Positions 25,310 to 34,556 of a DNA stretch of 64,000 nucleotides are shown here, piece by piece. The first letter of the stretch is position 1. Each line of letters begins with the position of its first letter. This stretch comes from CADEDV01 sp964412375 (GTDB lineage: Bacteria; Bacteroidota; Bacteroidia; Chitinophagales; Chitinophagaceae): assembly GCA_964412375.1 (NCBI GenBank), contig CAYPOD010000015.1, positions 1 to 64,000 of the forward strand. The letters are read 5' to 3'. A program made the position numbers and the translations under genes. Below the pieces are notes generated by a model, which did no database searches, was not told the DNA's origin, and saw only the letters and a program-made list of their open reading frames with translations.

Positions 25310-25672
25310 ATGACTTCCCTGATAACCGTAGAATTGAAACAGGTTCGCTTTTTTGCATTTCATGGCTTGTATGAAGAAGAAAAGCGGGAAGGAAATGATT
25401 TTGAAGTGAGCCTTGCTGTTTCGTTTTTCCCGCAAACAGATGTGATCAATTCAATCCGGGAAACAATCAATTATGCAGTGTTGTATGAAATAGTAAATGC
25501 TGAAATGCAGGAACCGAGGGATCTGCTGGAAACACTAACGATGACCATGGCTGCTAAGATTAAAACGGCATACCCGGAGGTGAAAAAGATCACTATTTCC
25601 ATCACCAAACTGAACCCGCCAATCCCGGGCATCAAAGGAAGCACAGCTGTAACCTACTCTAAAGAATGGTAA
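25310..25672 (+). CDS. folB: Dihydroneopterin aldolase family protein
   Basis: 120 residues, the usual size, from ATG 25310. Family features are ITVELKQVRFFAFHGLYEEE (N-terminal strand and the FHG loop), the conserved ETINYAVLYEIVNAEM region and the C-terminal strand ISITKLNPPIPGI. It converts 7,8-dihydroneopterin to 6-hydroxymethyl-dihydropterin in folate synthesis. It is likely read with trxB. The plus-strand stop is 3 bp from the stop of the convergent lactonase gene. Confidence 0.92.
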   Translation: MTSLITVELKQVRFFAFHGLYEEEKREGNDFEVSLAVSFFPQTDVINSIRETINYAVLYEIVNAEMQEPRDLLETLTMTMAAKIKTAYPEVKKITISITKLNPPIPGIKGSTAVTYSKEW

Positions 25673-25675
25673 CGA

Positions 25676-26803
25676 TCATCTGATCCATTTGATACAAACA
25701 GGTTTGCCGACTGAAATGCGATTTTTTGTATCGGAGAGCAATCCCGTTTCCTTATCCCTTTTAAAAATCACAATCTCGTCGCTGTTCTGGTTGGCAACCA
25801 ACAGAAAATTACCGGTGGGATCAAAATTGAAATTACGGGGTGTTTTTCCAAGGGTGGAGTGATGGTCTGTCAATGTCAGCATGCCTGTGTTGCTGTCAAT
25901 ACCAAATATGGCAATCGTATTGGATTCGCCCCGGTTGCTAGCATAAAGAAATTTCCCGTCCGGGGAAACGTGGATGTCTGCACTACCAGCCGGTCCGCTA
26001 TACTCTGGTGGCAATGCAGAAATATTCTGCAAGAGGTGTAACTCACCTTTGTTATAGTGGTAGGCCGAAATACTTCCCGATAATTCCTCCAGCAAATAGG
26101 CAAATCGTCCATTGGGGCTGAAATCGAAATGACGGGGTCCGGTGCCGGCTTCCGTCATATGGAATGGAATTTTTGCAGGATCCAGTTTTCCTTTTTTTTG
26201 GGCAAAGGAATAGATCATCACTTTGTCAATACCAAGGTCGGGAACAAACAGGAATTTATTGTCTTTTGAAAAAACGGTGGCATGTACATGAGGCGCTGTT
26301 TGCCGTTGTGCATTCACACTATATCCTTCATGTTTTATCACAGTAGCGGCCTTGTTCAGTGTCCCGTATGAATTTGCTTTGAATACTGCAAAGGAGCCAC
26401 CGCTGTAGTTCCCTGCTGCCACCCAGCGACCGGTTTTGTCAACAGCAATATAACAGGGGTGATCACCTTCGCTTGACTGCGAATTTAGAAAAGTGAGCAT
26501 ACCACTTGACTTATCAAAAGAATAGGCAGAGATAGTCGCTTTTTCTTTAGCTCCTTCATTCACTGCATAAACAAATTGCTGATTGGGTGAAACAGCTAAA
26601 TAGGACGGATCATCTGCAGCAGTTTTGCTGACATAAGTGGCTTCCCCTGTGTTGCTGTTGAATTTATAAACATATATACCCTCACTTTTTCCGCCGGAAG
26701 AACTGGTATAAGTGCCGATCAGCATATAGTGTTCATGTGTAGCCAACTGGCCAAACCCGTCCAATAGTTGGAAAGTAAAGGCAAGGGTTAATAAATATCT
26801 CAT
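25676..26803 (-). CDS. Exported lactonase-family seven-bladed beta-propeller protein
   Basis: 375 residues from ATG 26803, giving signal peptide MRYLLTLAFTFQLLDGFGQ. Repeats of the 6-phosphogluconolactonase/lactonase family are clear: MLIGTYTSSSGGKSEGIYVY, SYLAVSPNQQFVYAVNE, PHVHATVFSKDNKFLFVPDL, GPRHFDFSPNGRFAYLLEEL and SADIHVSPDGKFLYASNRGE. The E. coli Pgl of this family is cytoplasmic, but the signal peptide here points to the periplasm, so 6-phosphogluconolactone is an unlikely substrate. It starts one base after the purC stop. Confidence 0.88.
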   Translation of the reverse strand: MRYLLTLAFTFQLLDGFGQLATHEHYMLIGTYTSSSGGKSEGIYVYKFNSNTGEATYVSKTAADDPSYLAVSPNQQFVYAVNEGAKEKATISAYSFDKSSGMLTFLNSQSSEGDHPCYIAVDKTGRWVAAGNYSGGSFAVFKANSYGTLNKAATVIKHEGYSVNAQRQTAPHVHATVFSKDNKFLFVPDLGIDKVMIYSFAQKKGKLDPAKIPFHMTEAGTGPRHFDFSPNGRFAYLLEELSGSISAYHYNKGELHLLQNISALPPEYSGPAGSADIHVSPDGKFLYASNRGESNTIAIFGIDSNTGMLTLTDHHSTLGKTPRNFNFDPTGNFLLVANQNSDEIVIFKRDKETGLLSDTKNRISVGKPVCIKWIR

Positions 26804-26804
26804 G

Positions 26805-27728
26805 CTATAGTTTTTGCAGCGATGCAACAATTCTTTTTTGTGTTTCTTCGTCAGTCAGTTTTTCCGGAACAAATTTCCGGCCAATCACTTTTTCAAATAG
26901 CTCGATGTACCGTTGTGAAATGGTCTGTACCCATTCATCAGTCATCGCAGGTACGGTTTGCCCTTCTTTTCCCATGAAATTATTTGCAATAAGCCATTCC
27001 CTGACAAACTCCTTGCTCAGTTGTTTTTGTCTTTCACCTTTTGCCTGTCTTTCTTCAAAACCATCCATATAGAAATAGCGGGATGAATCGGGTGTGTGAA
27101 TTTCATCCATTAGTACAATTTCTCCATCCAGTTTTCCAAATTCATATTTGGTGTCTACCAGTATCAACCCCTGTTCTGCTGCTATGGCTTTTCCCCTGTC
27201 AAAGAGTTGCAGGGCATAATGAGTCAGTTGCTCCCATTCCTGTGCCGTTGCCAACCGGTTTGTAATGATCTCATCAGGAGAAATATCTTCATCATGTCCC
27301 TCGGCTGCCTTGGTGCTGGGGGTGATGAGCGGGGTGGGGAAGTAGTCATTTTCTTTCATTCCATCCGGCATAACGGCGCCACACAAGTTTCTTTTTCCGG
27401 AAGAATAGGTTCTCCATGCATGACCAGTCAGGTTTCCTCTCACCACCATTTCAATTCTGAATGGGTCACATTTTTTGCCAACAGAGACATTAGGAGCAGG
27501 AACATCTACCAGCCAATTAGGACAAATATCTTTTGTGGCATCCAGCATATAAGCAGCGATCTGGTTCAGCACTTGCCCTTTGAAAGGTATTGGCCGGGGT
27601 AAAATGACGTCAAAAGCTGAAATGCGGTCAGAAGCTACCATCACCAGCCATTTTTCGCCAATGCTATACACATCCCTGACCTTGCCACGGTAGAAACCGG
27701 TCTGCCCAGGAAAAGAAAATAAATTCAT
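26805..27728 (-). CDS. purC: Phosphoribosylaminoimidazole-succinocarboxamide synthase
   Basis: 307 residues from ATG 27728 (MNLFSFPGQTGFYRGKVRDV); the longer frame upstream is hydrophobic and not conserved. SAICAR synthetase landmarks are GKVRDVY, VASDRISAFDVILPRPIPFK, EMVVRGNLTGHAWRTY, and the C-terminal LVDTKYEFGK and LMDEIHTPDSSRY. It ligates aspartate to CAIR with ATP in purine synthesis. The lactonase gene follows at a one-base gap and is probably co-transcribed. Confidence 0.97.
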   Translation of the reverse strand: MNLFSFPGQTGFYRGKVRDVYSIGEKWLVMVASDRISAFDVILPRPIPFKGQVLNQIAAYMLDATKDICPNWLVDVPAPNVSVGKKCDPFRIEMVVRGNLTGHAWRTYSSGKRNLCGAVMPDGMKENDYFPTPLITPSTKAAEGHDEDISPDEIITNRLATAQEWEQLTHYALQLFDRGKAIAAEQGLILVDTKYEFGKLDGEIVLMDEIHTPDSSRYFYMDGFEERQAKGERQKQLSKEFVREWLIANNFMGKEGQTVPAMTDEWVQTISQRYIELFEKVIGRKFVPEKLTDEETQKRIVASLQKL

Positions 27729-27928
27729 AGCCGAAAGTAAAAGCAGTAAGCAGAAATTGACCTGAACAGAACCTGAAGATTTCAACAAATTATCCCTCCC
27801 CACAGCCTAAAAATCCGGGACAGGAAAAAAGTGGGGTAAGGCGGGCTTTGTCCTTAAAAATTAAATTTTTAGATAAAAATTACAATGCTTATTTTTCCGT
27901 CAAATTCCAAAAACCTAAATCACTGTTT

Positions 27929-30877
27929 ATGAGAAAAAGCTACTGCTTTTTAGCTTCGTCCCTTGTCGCTGTTTTATTATCGGTTGCTGCCATGTCTCAA
28001 TCTATCACTATCACCGGCAGTGTCCGTAATAGCACATCAAAAGAAATCATACCCTCAGTTTCTGTCGTTGTAAAGGGAACAAGCATTGGTACGTACACAG
28101 ACCCGGATGGGGCATTTTCCCTCAGAGTCAGTAAACTTCCAGTCACTTTGGTTTTCACCTCTGCCGGAGGTTATGAGGTCTATGAAACAACAGTGAATGA
28201 CGCAAACGCAAAACTTGATATTGAGTTAAAGCCAAGCAGCACATTAGGTGAAGAGGTCGTAGTGGCCACCACCCGTACTCCCACAAGAATCTTAGAAGCT
28301 CCTGTGACCATTGAAAGAATGAGTGCGGCCACACTCCGTAACATTGCTGCGCCTAACTATTATGAAGCTATTGCCAACCTTAAAGGGGTGGATATGCATA
28401 CGGCAAGTTTAACATTCCGCACAATCACTACCCGTGGTTTTGTAAGCAGCGGTAATGTGCGACTTAACCAGTTGATTGATGGTATGGATAACCAGGCTCC
28501 CGGGTTGAATTTTTCCGTGGGCAGTGTGATTGGTTTAACTGAACTTGACGTAGATAACATTGAACTTTTGTCCGGTGCTTCTTCCGCACTTTATGGTTCT
28601 GGTGGTATGAACGGCACTGTATTGCTAACCAGCAAAAACCCATTCAAATACCAGGGCGTTAGTTATAACATCAAGCAGGGAATGATGCATGTGGACCAGG
28701 ACAGGCAAAAAATTGCTCCATTCCATGACTGGAGTGTTCGCTGGGCCAAAGCATTCAACGATAGATGGGCTTTCAAATTTGCTGCTCAGTTAACGGAGGC
28801 TAACGACTGGATGGCTGATGATTACCGCAACAAACAACAAATTGGCGTTTTAAGCCAGGTTGTTGGCGGCAACAGGCAAAATGACCCTAATTTTAACGGG
28901 ATCAATATCTACGGCGACGAAACAAGTGCCAACATGGTCAGTTTTGCTCAACTTGCTACTGCAACAGCAAGTAATGCAATCACCGGTTCTCCCACAGCAT
29001 TGACCAGCCTGGCTAATGCATATTTTGCTTCGCAAGGAAATCCTCAATATCCGACCAATGCACATTATGCAGGGGCAATCAACTTTATTATTTCCCAGCT
29101 CGGACCTCTTACCCCTCAGCAAATTGCCCAGGTCACTGCCGGTATCCAGCAGTTTTTACCCTTTTATAATGGGTTAAAAAATAACTATTTCCAAAATTAT
29201 AATGTATCCAGGACCGGGTATGAAGAAAAGCACCTGGTAGACTATAACACTCTCAATGCAAAATTTACGGCCGGTCTTCATTTTAAGATCACTCCCGGAA
29301 TTGAAGCATCTTGGAATTCTTATTTTGGTACCGGTACGACAGTTTATACCGGCGCTGACCGCTATTCATTACGTAACCTGAAAATGGCCCAGCATAAGCT
29401 GGAGGTAAGAGCCAAGAACTGGTTTGTCCGGGCTTATACCACGCAGGAAAATGCCGGTGAATCTTATGTGGGTACAGCACTGGGTGCATTGTTGAATGAG
29501 AAATATAGCCCAAGTTCTATATGGTTTCCAACGTATGTTGGCACCTTTTCTGAAGGCAGAAGGCTGAGCCAGGCAAATGCTGCTGATATAACGTTACATT
29601 CGATAGCAAGGGCTGCTGCAGATGCAAACCGCCTGCAGCCTGGCACCCCGGCTTTTGACGCTGCTGTAAAACAAATCCGTTCAACACCACTAAACCAGGG
29701 TGGCGCCAAATTCCTGGATCGTTCTGATCTTTGGGCCGGAGAGTTGCAGGTGAATCTTTCTGATGCGCTGGGCATTTCTGATAAGCTTGAAATTGTCACC
29801 GGAGTTCAGTGGAAACAATGGGTGATGAACTCCCAGGGAACCCTGTTTGCGGATACTACAGGTGTAATTAAAGTAAACGAAACCGGCGGTTATGTACAAC
29901 TCAAAAGAAAAGTAACCGATTTCCTGACCATGACAGGTTCTATTCGCTATGACAAACAAACAAACTTTGATGGCCGGTGGACTCCACGGTTGACTGCTCT
30001 TGTAAAAGTGGCAAAAGACAATCATATCCGTGCTTCTTTCCAGACAGCATATCGTTTCCCCACCAACCAGGATCAGTACATAAGCTTAGTTACAGGAGCA
30101 GGTGCTTTGATCGGTTGTTTACCTGAGTTCCAGTCTTTTTATAAACTAAACTCTACATTGCCCGGCTACACTCCTGCGAGCATTCTTGCCTATAGAGCCA
30201 GCGGCAATCCTGCCAATACTAACCTGCTGGTAGAAGGAACTTACCGCGAAGTAAACCCTGAAACGGTGAGCTCATTTGAGCTGGGCTACAAAGGCATTGT
30301 ACTTGAAAATAAATTGTTGATTGACGCTTATGTTTATTATAGCTGGTATAAAAACTTCCTGGCCCGCCAGGGACTTGGTCAATCAAGAACGGGTAACCCC
30401 CAGGAGGTATTCTCTGCACTCACAACCAATAACATTTCATATATACAGAATTCAGATGAAAGGGTTAAGACTTACGGGTGGGGTATAGGTATCGAATATA
30501 AGTTTATTAAAGAGTTTATGCTTTACGGTAATGTATATTCCGATGCTCTGACTGGCGTTGAGCCCGGCCTGGTTACGTTCTTCAATGCGCCTAAGTACCG
30601 GTTTAATATAGGTTTGCGCAATGACAATATCTTCAAAGGCGTAGGCGCCAACGTGGTGGTTAAATGGCAGGATAATAACTACTATGAAGGCACTTTCGTA
30701 ACAGGTACATTACCCTATTTCACCTGGGTAGATGCACAGGTTACATATCGTCCGCCAAATACAAAGAGCACCTTCCGTCTTGGGGGAACCAACCTGGGTA
30801 ACAATTATTATCGTACAGGATTTGGAAGCCCGGCTGTAGGAGGCCTTTATTACTTCAGCTACGGTTTCAACCTGTAA
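27929..30877 (+). CDS. TonB-dependent outer-membrane receptor with carboxypeptidase-like N-domain
   Basis: 982 residues from ATG 27929; the in-frame codons before it do not form a signal peptide. Signal peptide MRKSYCFLASSLVAVLLSVA is followed by a CarboxypepD-regulatory-like domain (ITGSVRNSTSKEIIPSVSVV...GTYTDPDGAFSL), a plug (EEVVVATTRTPTRILEAPVT...LLSGASSALYGSGGMNG) and a 22-strand type barrel ending in an aromatic residue pattern (YYFSYGFNL). It imports an unknown ligand with energy from TonB. No susD gene is next to it, which argues against a polysaccharide-utilisation locus. Confidence 0.92.
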   Translation: MRKSYCFLASSLVAVLLSVAAMSQSITITGSVRNSTSKEIIPSVSVVVKGTSIGTYTDPDGAFSLRVSKLPVTLVFTSAGGYEVYETTVNDANAKLDIELKPSSTLGEEVVVATTRTPTRILEAPVTIERMSAATLRNIAAPNYYEAIANLKGVDMHTASLTFRTITTRGFVSSGNVRLNQLIDGMDNQAPGLNFSVGSVIGLTELDVDNIELLSGASSALYGSGGMNGTVLLTSKNPFKYQGVSYNIKQGMMHVDQDRQKIAPFHDWSVRWAKAFNDRWAFKFAAQLTEANDWMADDYRNKQQIGVLSQVVGGNRQNDPNFNGINIYGDETSANMVSFAQLATATASNAITGSPTALTSLANAYFASQGNPQYPTNAHYAGAINFIISQLGPLTPQQIAQVTAGIQQFLPFYNGLKNNYFQNYNVSRTGYEEKHLVDYNTLNAKFTAGLHFKITPGIEASWNSYFGTGTTVYTGADRYSLRNLKMAQHKLEVRAKNWFVRAYTTQENAGESYVGTALGALLNEKYSPSSIWFPTYVGTFSEGRRLSQANAADITLHSIARAAADANRLQPGTPAFDAAVKQIRSTPLNQGGAKFLDRSDLWAGELQVNLSDALGISDKLEIVTGVQWKQWVMNSQGTLFADTTGVIKVNETGGYVQLKRKVTDFLTMTGSIRYDKQTNFDGRWTPRLTALVKVAKDNHIRASFQTAYRFPTNQDQYISLVTGAGALIGCLPEFQSFYKLNSTLPGYTPASILAYRASGNPANTNLLVEGTYREVNPETVSSFELGYKGIVLENKLLIDAYVYYSWYKNFLARQGLGQSRTGNPQEVFSALTTNNISYIQNSDERVKTYGWGIGIEYKFIKEFMLYGNVYSDALTGVEPGLVTFFNAPKYRFNIGLRNDNIFKGVGANVVVKWQDNNYYEGTFVTGTLPYFTWVDAQVTYRPPNTKSTFRLGGTNLGNNYYRTGFGSPAVGGLYYFSYGFNL

Positions 30878-30904
30878 TTAAAAAATTGGGTTATATAAGT
30901 AAAG

Positions 30905-30935
30905 AGCCTCCCCCCTTCGGGAGGCTTCTTTTTTA
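30905..30935 (+). terminator. Terminator after the TonB receptor gene
   Basis: AGCCTCCC (30905-30912), loop CCCTTC, GGGAGGCT (30919-30926), then TCTTTTTT. Confidence 0.9.
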
Positions 30936-30952
30936 CTTTAAATGACTCAGCT

Positions 30953-31879
30953 TTACAATAAAGTTTTGCTGACCTGGCCGATCATATAGCCATTGTGATA
31001 AAGCTGGAGAGTATAGTTTCCCTTTTGAAAACTTTCCGGATCAACAGAAAACAAAAGACGTTTGACTTCTCCTTTCTGGTATTCAAAACGGATGTTACGT
31101 GTATAGTTGATTTTTTGGCCGTTGTGTAAATCCATATAAGCTGCTTCCCAGGCATCATCATTCCGGATGATCTTGCCATCCGGCTGAGTGATCACCACGT
31201 AAACATAGGCGCTGTTATACTGGTTAACGTTGTTTTGCACGGCAAAGGAAACAACAAGTTTGCTGACTTTTTTTGCAGCGTTATTTTCCTGCTCTTTACC
31301 ATTTTTAACGGCTACGGGTGTAAGTTTTATTTCAGACGCTACAAAAACGGAAGCCAATTGCACTTTTTCGGATAAAACCTTGTTTTCGCTATCAAGCTTT
31401 TTCATACTTTCCTGCAGGTTGTTCACCTCGCCGGAAAGCTGTGTCATGATATCTGAAAGCCTTTTTCTTTCTTCTTCCATTCCTTGTTTTTCCACCTGCA
31501 GATTTTTAACCAGTTCCTGCAGTTCTTTTATCTTTTGCTGCGCCATCAGCATATCGCTTTTGGTGGCTCCTTTGTTTTTCAGAATAGAATTAATTTCAGT
31601 TCTGAGTTTATAGATCTCGTTTAACTTTCCATCAAGCTGAAGTTTTAATGAATCAGCATTGGTTTGCGTAGAGTCAAGTTTGGAGTCCAATTCAGCAATG
31701 GTAACGGCATAAAGTTTCTGCAATGAATCCTGCACACCCTGGGCTACAGCTATTGAATCTTTGATATAGATCTCCGTTCTTTTATTACTGTACATCGTTT
31801 TGTCATACAGATGATATACCCAGGTTCCAACTAGGCCAGTCGAAAGAAGAACTATCAATAAATTTTTAATATCCTTCAT
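30953..31879 (-). CDS. Membrane-anchored coiled-coil protein, paralogue 1
   Basis: 308 residues. One N-terminal membrane segment (IKNLLIVLLSTGLVGTWVYH) is followed by a long coiled coil to about residue 175 (heptads rich in Leu, Glu, Lys and Gln). The C-terminal domain of about 110 residues is beta-rich: KVSKLVVSFAVQNNVN, VVITQPDGKIIR, then GNYTLQLYHNGYMIG. The same three-part plan and the same C-terminal motifs occur in 33367-34335. The topology suggests an inner-membrane anchor with the coiled coil and beta domain in the periplasm. No known family is recognised. It is preceded on its strand by the Ppx/GppA-like gene with a 157-bp gap. Confidence 0.8.
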   Translation of the reverse strand: MKDIKNLLIVLLSTGLVGTWVYHLYDKTMYSNKRTEIYIKDSIAVAQGVQDSLQKLYAVTIAELDSKLDSTQTNADSLKLQLDGKLNEIYKLRTEINSILKNKGATKSDMLMAQQKIKELQELVKNLQVEKQGMEEERKRLSDIMTQLSGEVNNLQESMKKLDSENKVLSEKVQLASVFVASEIKLTPVAVKNGKEQENNAAKKVSKLVVSFAVQNNVNQYNSAYVYVVITQPDGKIIRNDDAWEAAYMDLHNGQKINYTRNIRFEYQKGEVKRLLFSVDPESFQKGNYTLQLYHNGYMIGQVSKTLL

Positions 31880-32036
31880 AAATCACTGAATATGACTTGA
31901 AAAATTAAAATAAATATTTGGATTTCTTGCTGCTGTGAATATATTCCAATTAGGTCATTTAGCAACAGAAAATTCGAAAATTTCCCTGCATTTACCGGTG
32001 TAAAACATTACCAGGTTGATAGTGTGGTATTACAGG

Positions 32037-33182
32037 TTATTTGGAAACAGACTGATCAACATAGGCAGAAATCCAGCCCACCTGGCCATTTTTTACCAGG
32101 AAAAACTGCTTGGTTTCATACACCGATTCAAACTGGCGCATGATTTTTAGCATCAGGCCTGTTCCTGCCATCAGCGATCGCTGGTCAAACACCTGGTGAA
32201 CCCGGTTTACTTCTTTCAAAACTGCCTCGCGGTCTTCTTTTGATGTGATATTCCTGGAGAGTGCATCACCGGAAAGCTGCTTGTGATTTCTTAAAAGGGT
32301 TTCATTAAATTTTACAACATCCGCATAGGTTACCACAACAATGGTATTATCAAGCTGTTCCGGGTGCATCAGGGTTGCTGCTGCCCAGGCTATACCACCA
32401 CTAATAGCAATATTATCACTCAATGGATAAGCTCCGCTGGCATTGACAGCATAGATGATATCGGTTTGTTCGGCACCATATAATACCCTGCTTAGTTGTT
32501 TATTGTATGCATTAAGGCTTTTGTCATCATCCAGTCTTTTCTCGGTTTCATTGGCTGTGCTTTTGGTGCCCCAGTTTAACTGGAAGAGTTTAAAAGTTTT
32601 TGTGTCGTTACCCGGGAAAAAACCTCCTTTTGCGTTTCCGCTGCCGATATCAAGCAGGAAAGTAGTAAACCTTCTTTTTTCCGGCACAATGCCCAGGTGC
32701 GAAAGTCTGGCCTCATCCAATACATCCACTACATCCACTTTGCGGGAAGGTTCATTGATTCTTGTCCTGAAAGAATCTGCCAGGTTTTGAACCCACTGAT
32801 TCTTGTTATCTTTCTCCGCCTGCATTTTCACCCCGCTGCTGACAACCGTAAAAATTTTGTTTGCTGGTATTTTATATTCTTTCAGCGCCAATAAATAGAG
32901 ACCAGTCAAGCCATTTAATGTTGCCTGGAAGGTAGGTGGGGTGAAGTTGATAAAATCGGTATTTACAGAAGAATCTTTCAGGATACGGAATGTGCCTGTT
33001 GTTTTTGCGTTCTTACCAATTTCGATTACACTGATCTTTACACCTTTCGATCCCACTTCTATACCCGTATATACATGCGGGCTGCTATAGGCAGGTGCAA
33101 TACTTTTTTGTGCATTGACAAATAATCCGGTGAAAGCAAAGCACACAATATTTACCAAAATGACTAAAGATTTGTTTACCAT
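32037..33182 (-). CDS. Exported Ppx/GppA-like (ASKHA-fold) protein
   Basis: 381 residues from ATG 33182, opening with signal peptide MVNKSLVILVNIVCFAFTGL and cleavage near VNAQ. The ATPase-like core has a phosphate-1 motif YTGIEVGSKGVKISVIEIG (38-56), the Ppx/GppA-type segment DEARLSHLG (156-164), and a phosphate-2 motif LLDIGSGNAKG (176-186). A later AISGGIAWAAATLM resembles the adenosine motif. Cytoplasmic relatives hydrolyse polyphosphate or pppGpp. A signal peptide on this fold is unusual, and any periplasmic substrate is unknown. The first motif has Glu (IEVGS) where Ppx has Asp (IDLGS), which may alter activity. It lies between two paralogous coiled-coil genes. Confidence 0.75.
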   Translation of the reverse strand: MVNKSLVILVNIVCFAFTGLFVNAQKSIAPAYSSPHVYTGIEVGSKGVKISVIEIGKNAKTTGTFRILKDSSVNTDFINFTPPTFQATLNGLTGLYLLALKEYKIPANKIFTVVSSGVKMQAEKDNKNQWVQNLADSFRTRINEPSRKVDVVDVLDEARLSHLGIVPEKRRFTTFLLDIGSGNAKGGFFPGNDTKTFKLFQLNWGTKSTANETEKRLDDDKSLNAYNKQLSRVLYGAEQTDIIYAVNASGAYPLSDNIAISGGIAWAAATLMHPEQLDNTIVVVTYADVVKFNETLLRNHKQLSGDALSRNITSKEDREAVLKEVNRVHQVFDQRSLMAGTGLMLKIMRQFESVYETKQFFLVKNGQVGWISAYVDQSVSK

Positions 33183-33310
33183 TTGCCAACGATTTGCTAG
33201 TTGTAAAAATACTTTAATGGGCCGGCACTTTTCTGGAGTGAAACTGGACAATAGTTTTTTGTGCAAAAGATGTGTTTAAAATTCCATGTATCCTTATAGG
33301 CAAAAAATAG

Positions 33311-33340
33311 AAAACCGCCCCAGAATGCTGAGACGGTTTT
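33311..33340 (-). terminator. Terminator of the upstream coiled-coil gene
   Basis: On the minus strand AAAACCGTCTCAG, loop CATT, CTGGGGCGGTTTT (13 bp with two G-T pairs), then CTATTTTTT. Confidence 0.8.
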
Positions 33341-33366
33341 GCTTGCAGGAGTTAATACAACTGCTT

Positions 33367-34335
33367 TTAACCGAATAAACCACCTTTTTTCAGGCTTCGG
33401 GTGCCTTCACCAATTTTGAAGCCGTTATGATAAATTTCAATTTTGTAATTACCAGTCTGGAAATCGTTAGTGCGAATAGGAAACTGCACATTCTTCCTGG
33501 TGTTTTGCTCATAGTCAACCGGGATCTTGGCCGTAACTGTTTTTTCGCCATCTACACGGGTGTTAAGCATAATGTTTTCTTCAGATATCACTTTCCCATC
33601 AGGACCTGTAACGATCAGGTACATGTCTGCGGGGCCTGACCTGGCGATCCTGTTTTCCACATCAAAGGATACAACCAGTTTGTCCACTCTCTTTGCAGTA
33701 GAAGTTGTTTTTTCCTTACCGCCTTTCTTTTCGTTTACCGGCACAATCTGGATATTAGAGGCGCTAAAAGTAGAAGCTACATCCACAGTTCTTTCCAATT
33801 CCTGTTTCTCGGTAGTGGTACTTTGAAGGTTTTGCTCCAATACAGATTTGTCTTGCTTCAACGACGTATTGGCTACAGTCAGCTCCTGGTTTTCGCCTGT
33901 AAGCCTTGCCACCTCTGCCTCAAGACCTGTGATCTTGTCATTCAGTTCGGTAATCAGTGTCCTTGCCCTTTTCAAGTCAGCATCTTTTGCATTACGATCG
34001 TTCAGGATGCGGCGAATCTCTGCTTTCTTGGCATCGATGTCTTTTTGCAAAGCTGATTTTTCACCTTGCAGGCTGTTGTTGGCCCCGGTGATGGAATCAA
34101 GGCGCATTTCGGCAGTGCTTAATTCCTGTTTCAGCGCTTCCCGTTCATTCATATAATTGTCGGCCTGTTGCTGCACTGTCTGGATTTCTTTCTCTGATTT
34201 GTTTTTGTCCCACAATAAATAACCCCAGGTTCCGAGCAAACCTGCTGCGAGCACACCTATCAGTATGTTTTTGGTGTTATTGCTACGGGGCTGTTCGCTT
34301 TGCGGAGTAGCAGATGGATAATTAGTGTTTGTCAT
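33367..34335 (-). CDS. Membrane-anchored coiled-coil protein, paralogue 2
   Basis: 322 residues. A short cytoplasmic head (TNTNYPSATPQSEQPRSNNT) precedes a membrane segment (NILIGVLAAGLLGTWGYLLW). A coiled coil runs to about residue 190, and a beta-rich C-terminal domain follows: KRVDKLVVSFDVENRI, LIVTGPDGKVIS, then GNYKIEIYHNGFKIG. These match paralogue 1 closely. A glycine-containing tail KKGGLFG ends it. It has its own terminator, so it is transcribed separately from the Ppx-like gene downstream. Function unknown. Confidence 0.8.
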   Translation of the reverse strand: MTNTNYPSATPQSEQPRSNNTKNILIGVLAAGLLGTWGYLLWDKNKSEKEIQTVQQQADNYMNEREALKQELSTAEMRLDSITGANNSLQGEKSALQKDIDAKKAEIRRILNDRNAKDADLKRARTLITELNDKITGLEAEVARLTGENQELTVANTSLKQDKSVLEQNLQSTTTEKQELERTVDVASTFSASNIQIVPVNEKKGGKEKTTSTAKRVDKLVVSFDVENRIARSGPADMYLIVTGPDGKVISEENIMLNTRVDGEKTVTAKIPVDYEQNTRKNVQFPIRTNDFQTGNYKIEIYHNGFKIGEGTRSLKKGGLFG

Positions 34336-34556
34336 AAAAAATGGGTTTTAAGGAGTTCAAAATTTAATTGCCTGGGTACGGCCGGCGGATACAGAAACGA
34401 AAGGTTTAATGTTTCATCACATTTTCTTCGTGATAATCTTGTTAAATCCGCTTGGCCCAGTATTCCGAAAACCGTGCCAGAATCTTAGTCCTATTCTTTA
34501 AGCTATGATTATTTGAATGGCAGATTGAATTTTCAAAGCTTGTAACTTAGCGTCTT

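Noticed and set aside
30953..34335. Coiled-coil pair as SMC, MukB or phage tail-tape proteins
   Set aside because: They have a membrane segment at the N-terminus, no Walker motifs, and only about 310 residues, with a small beta domain at the end.
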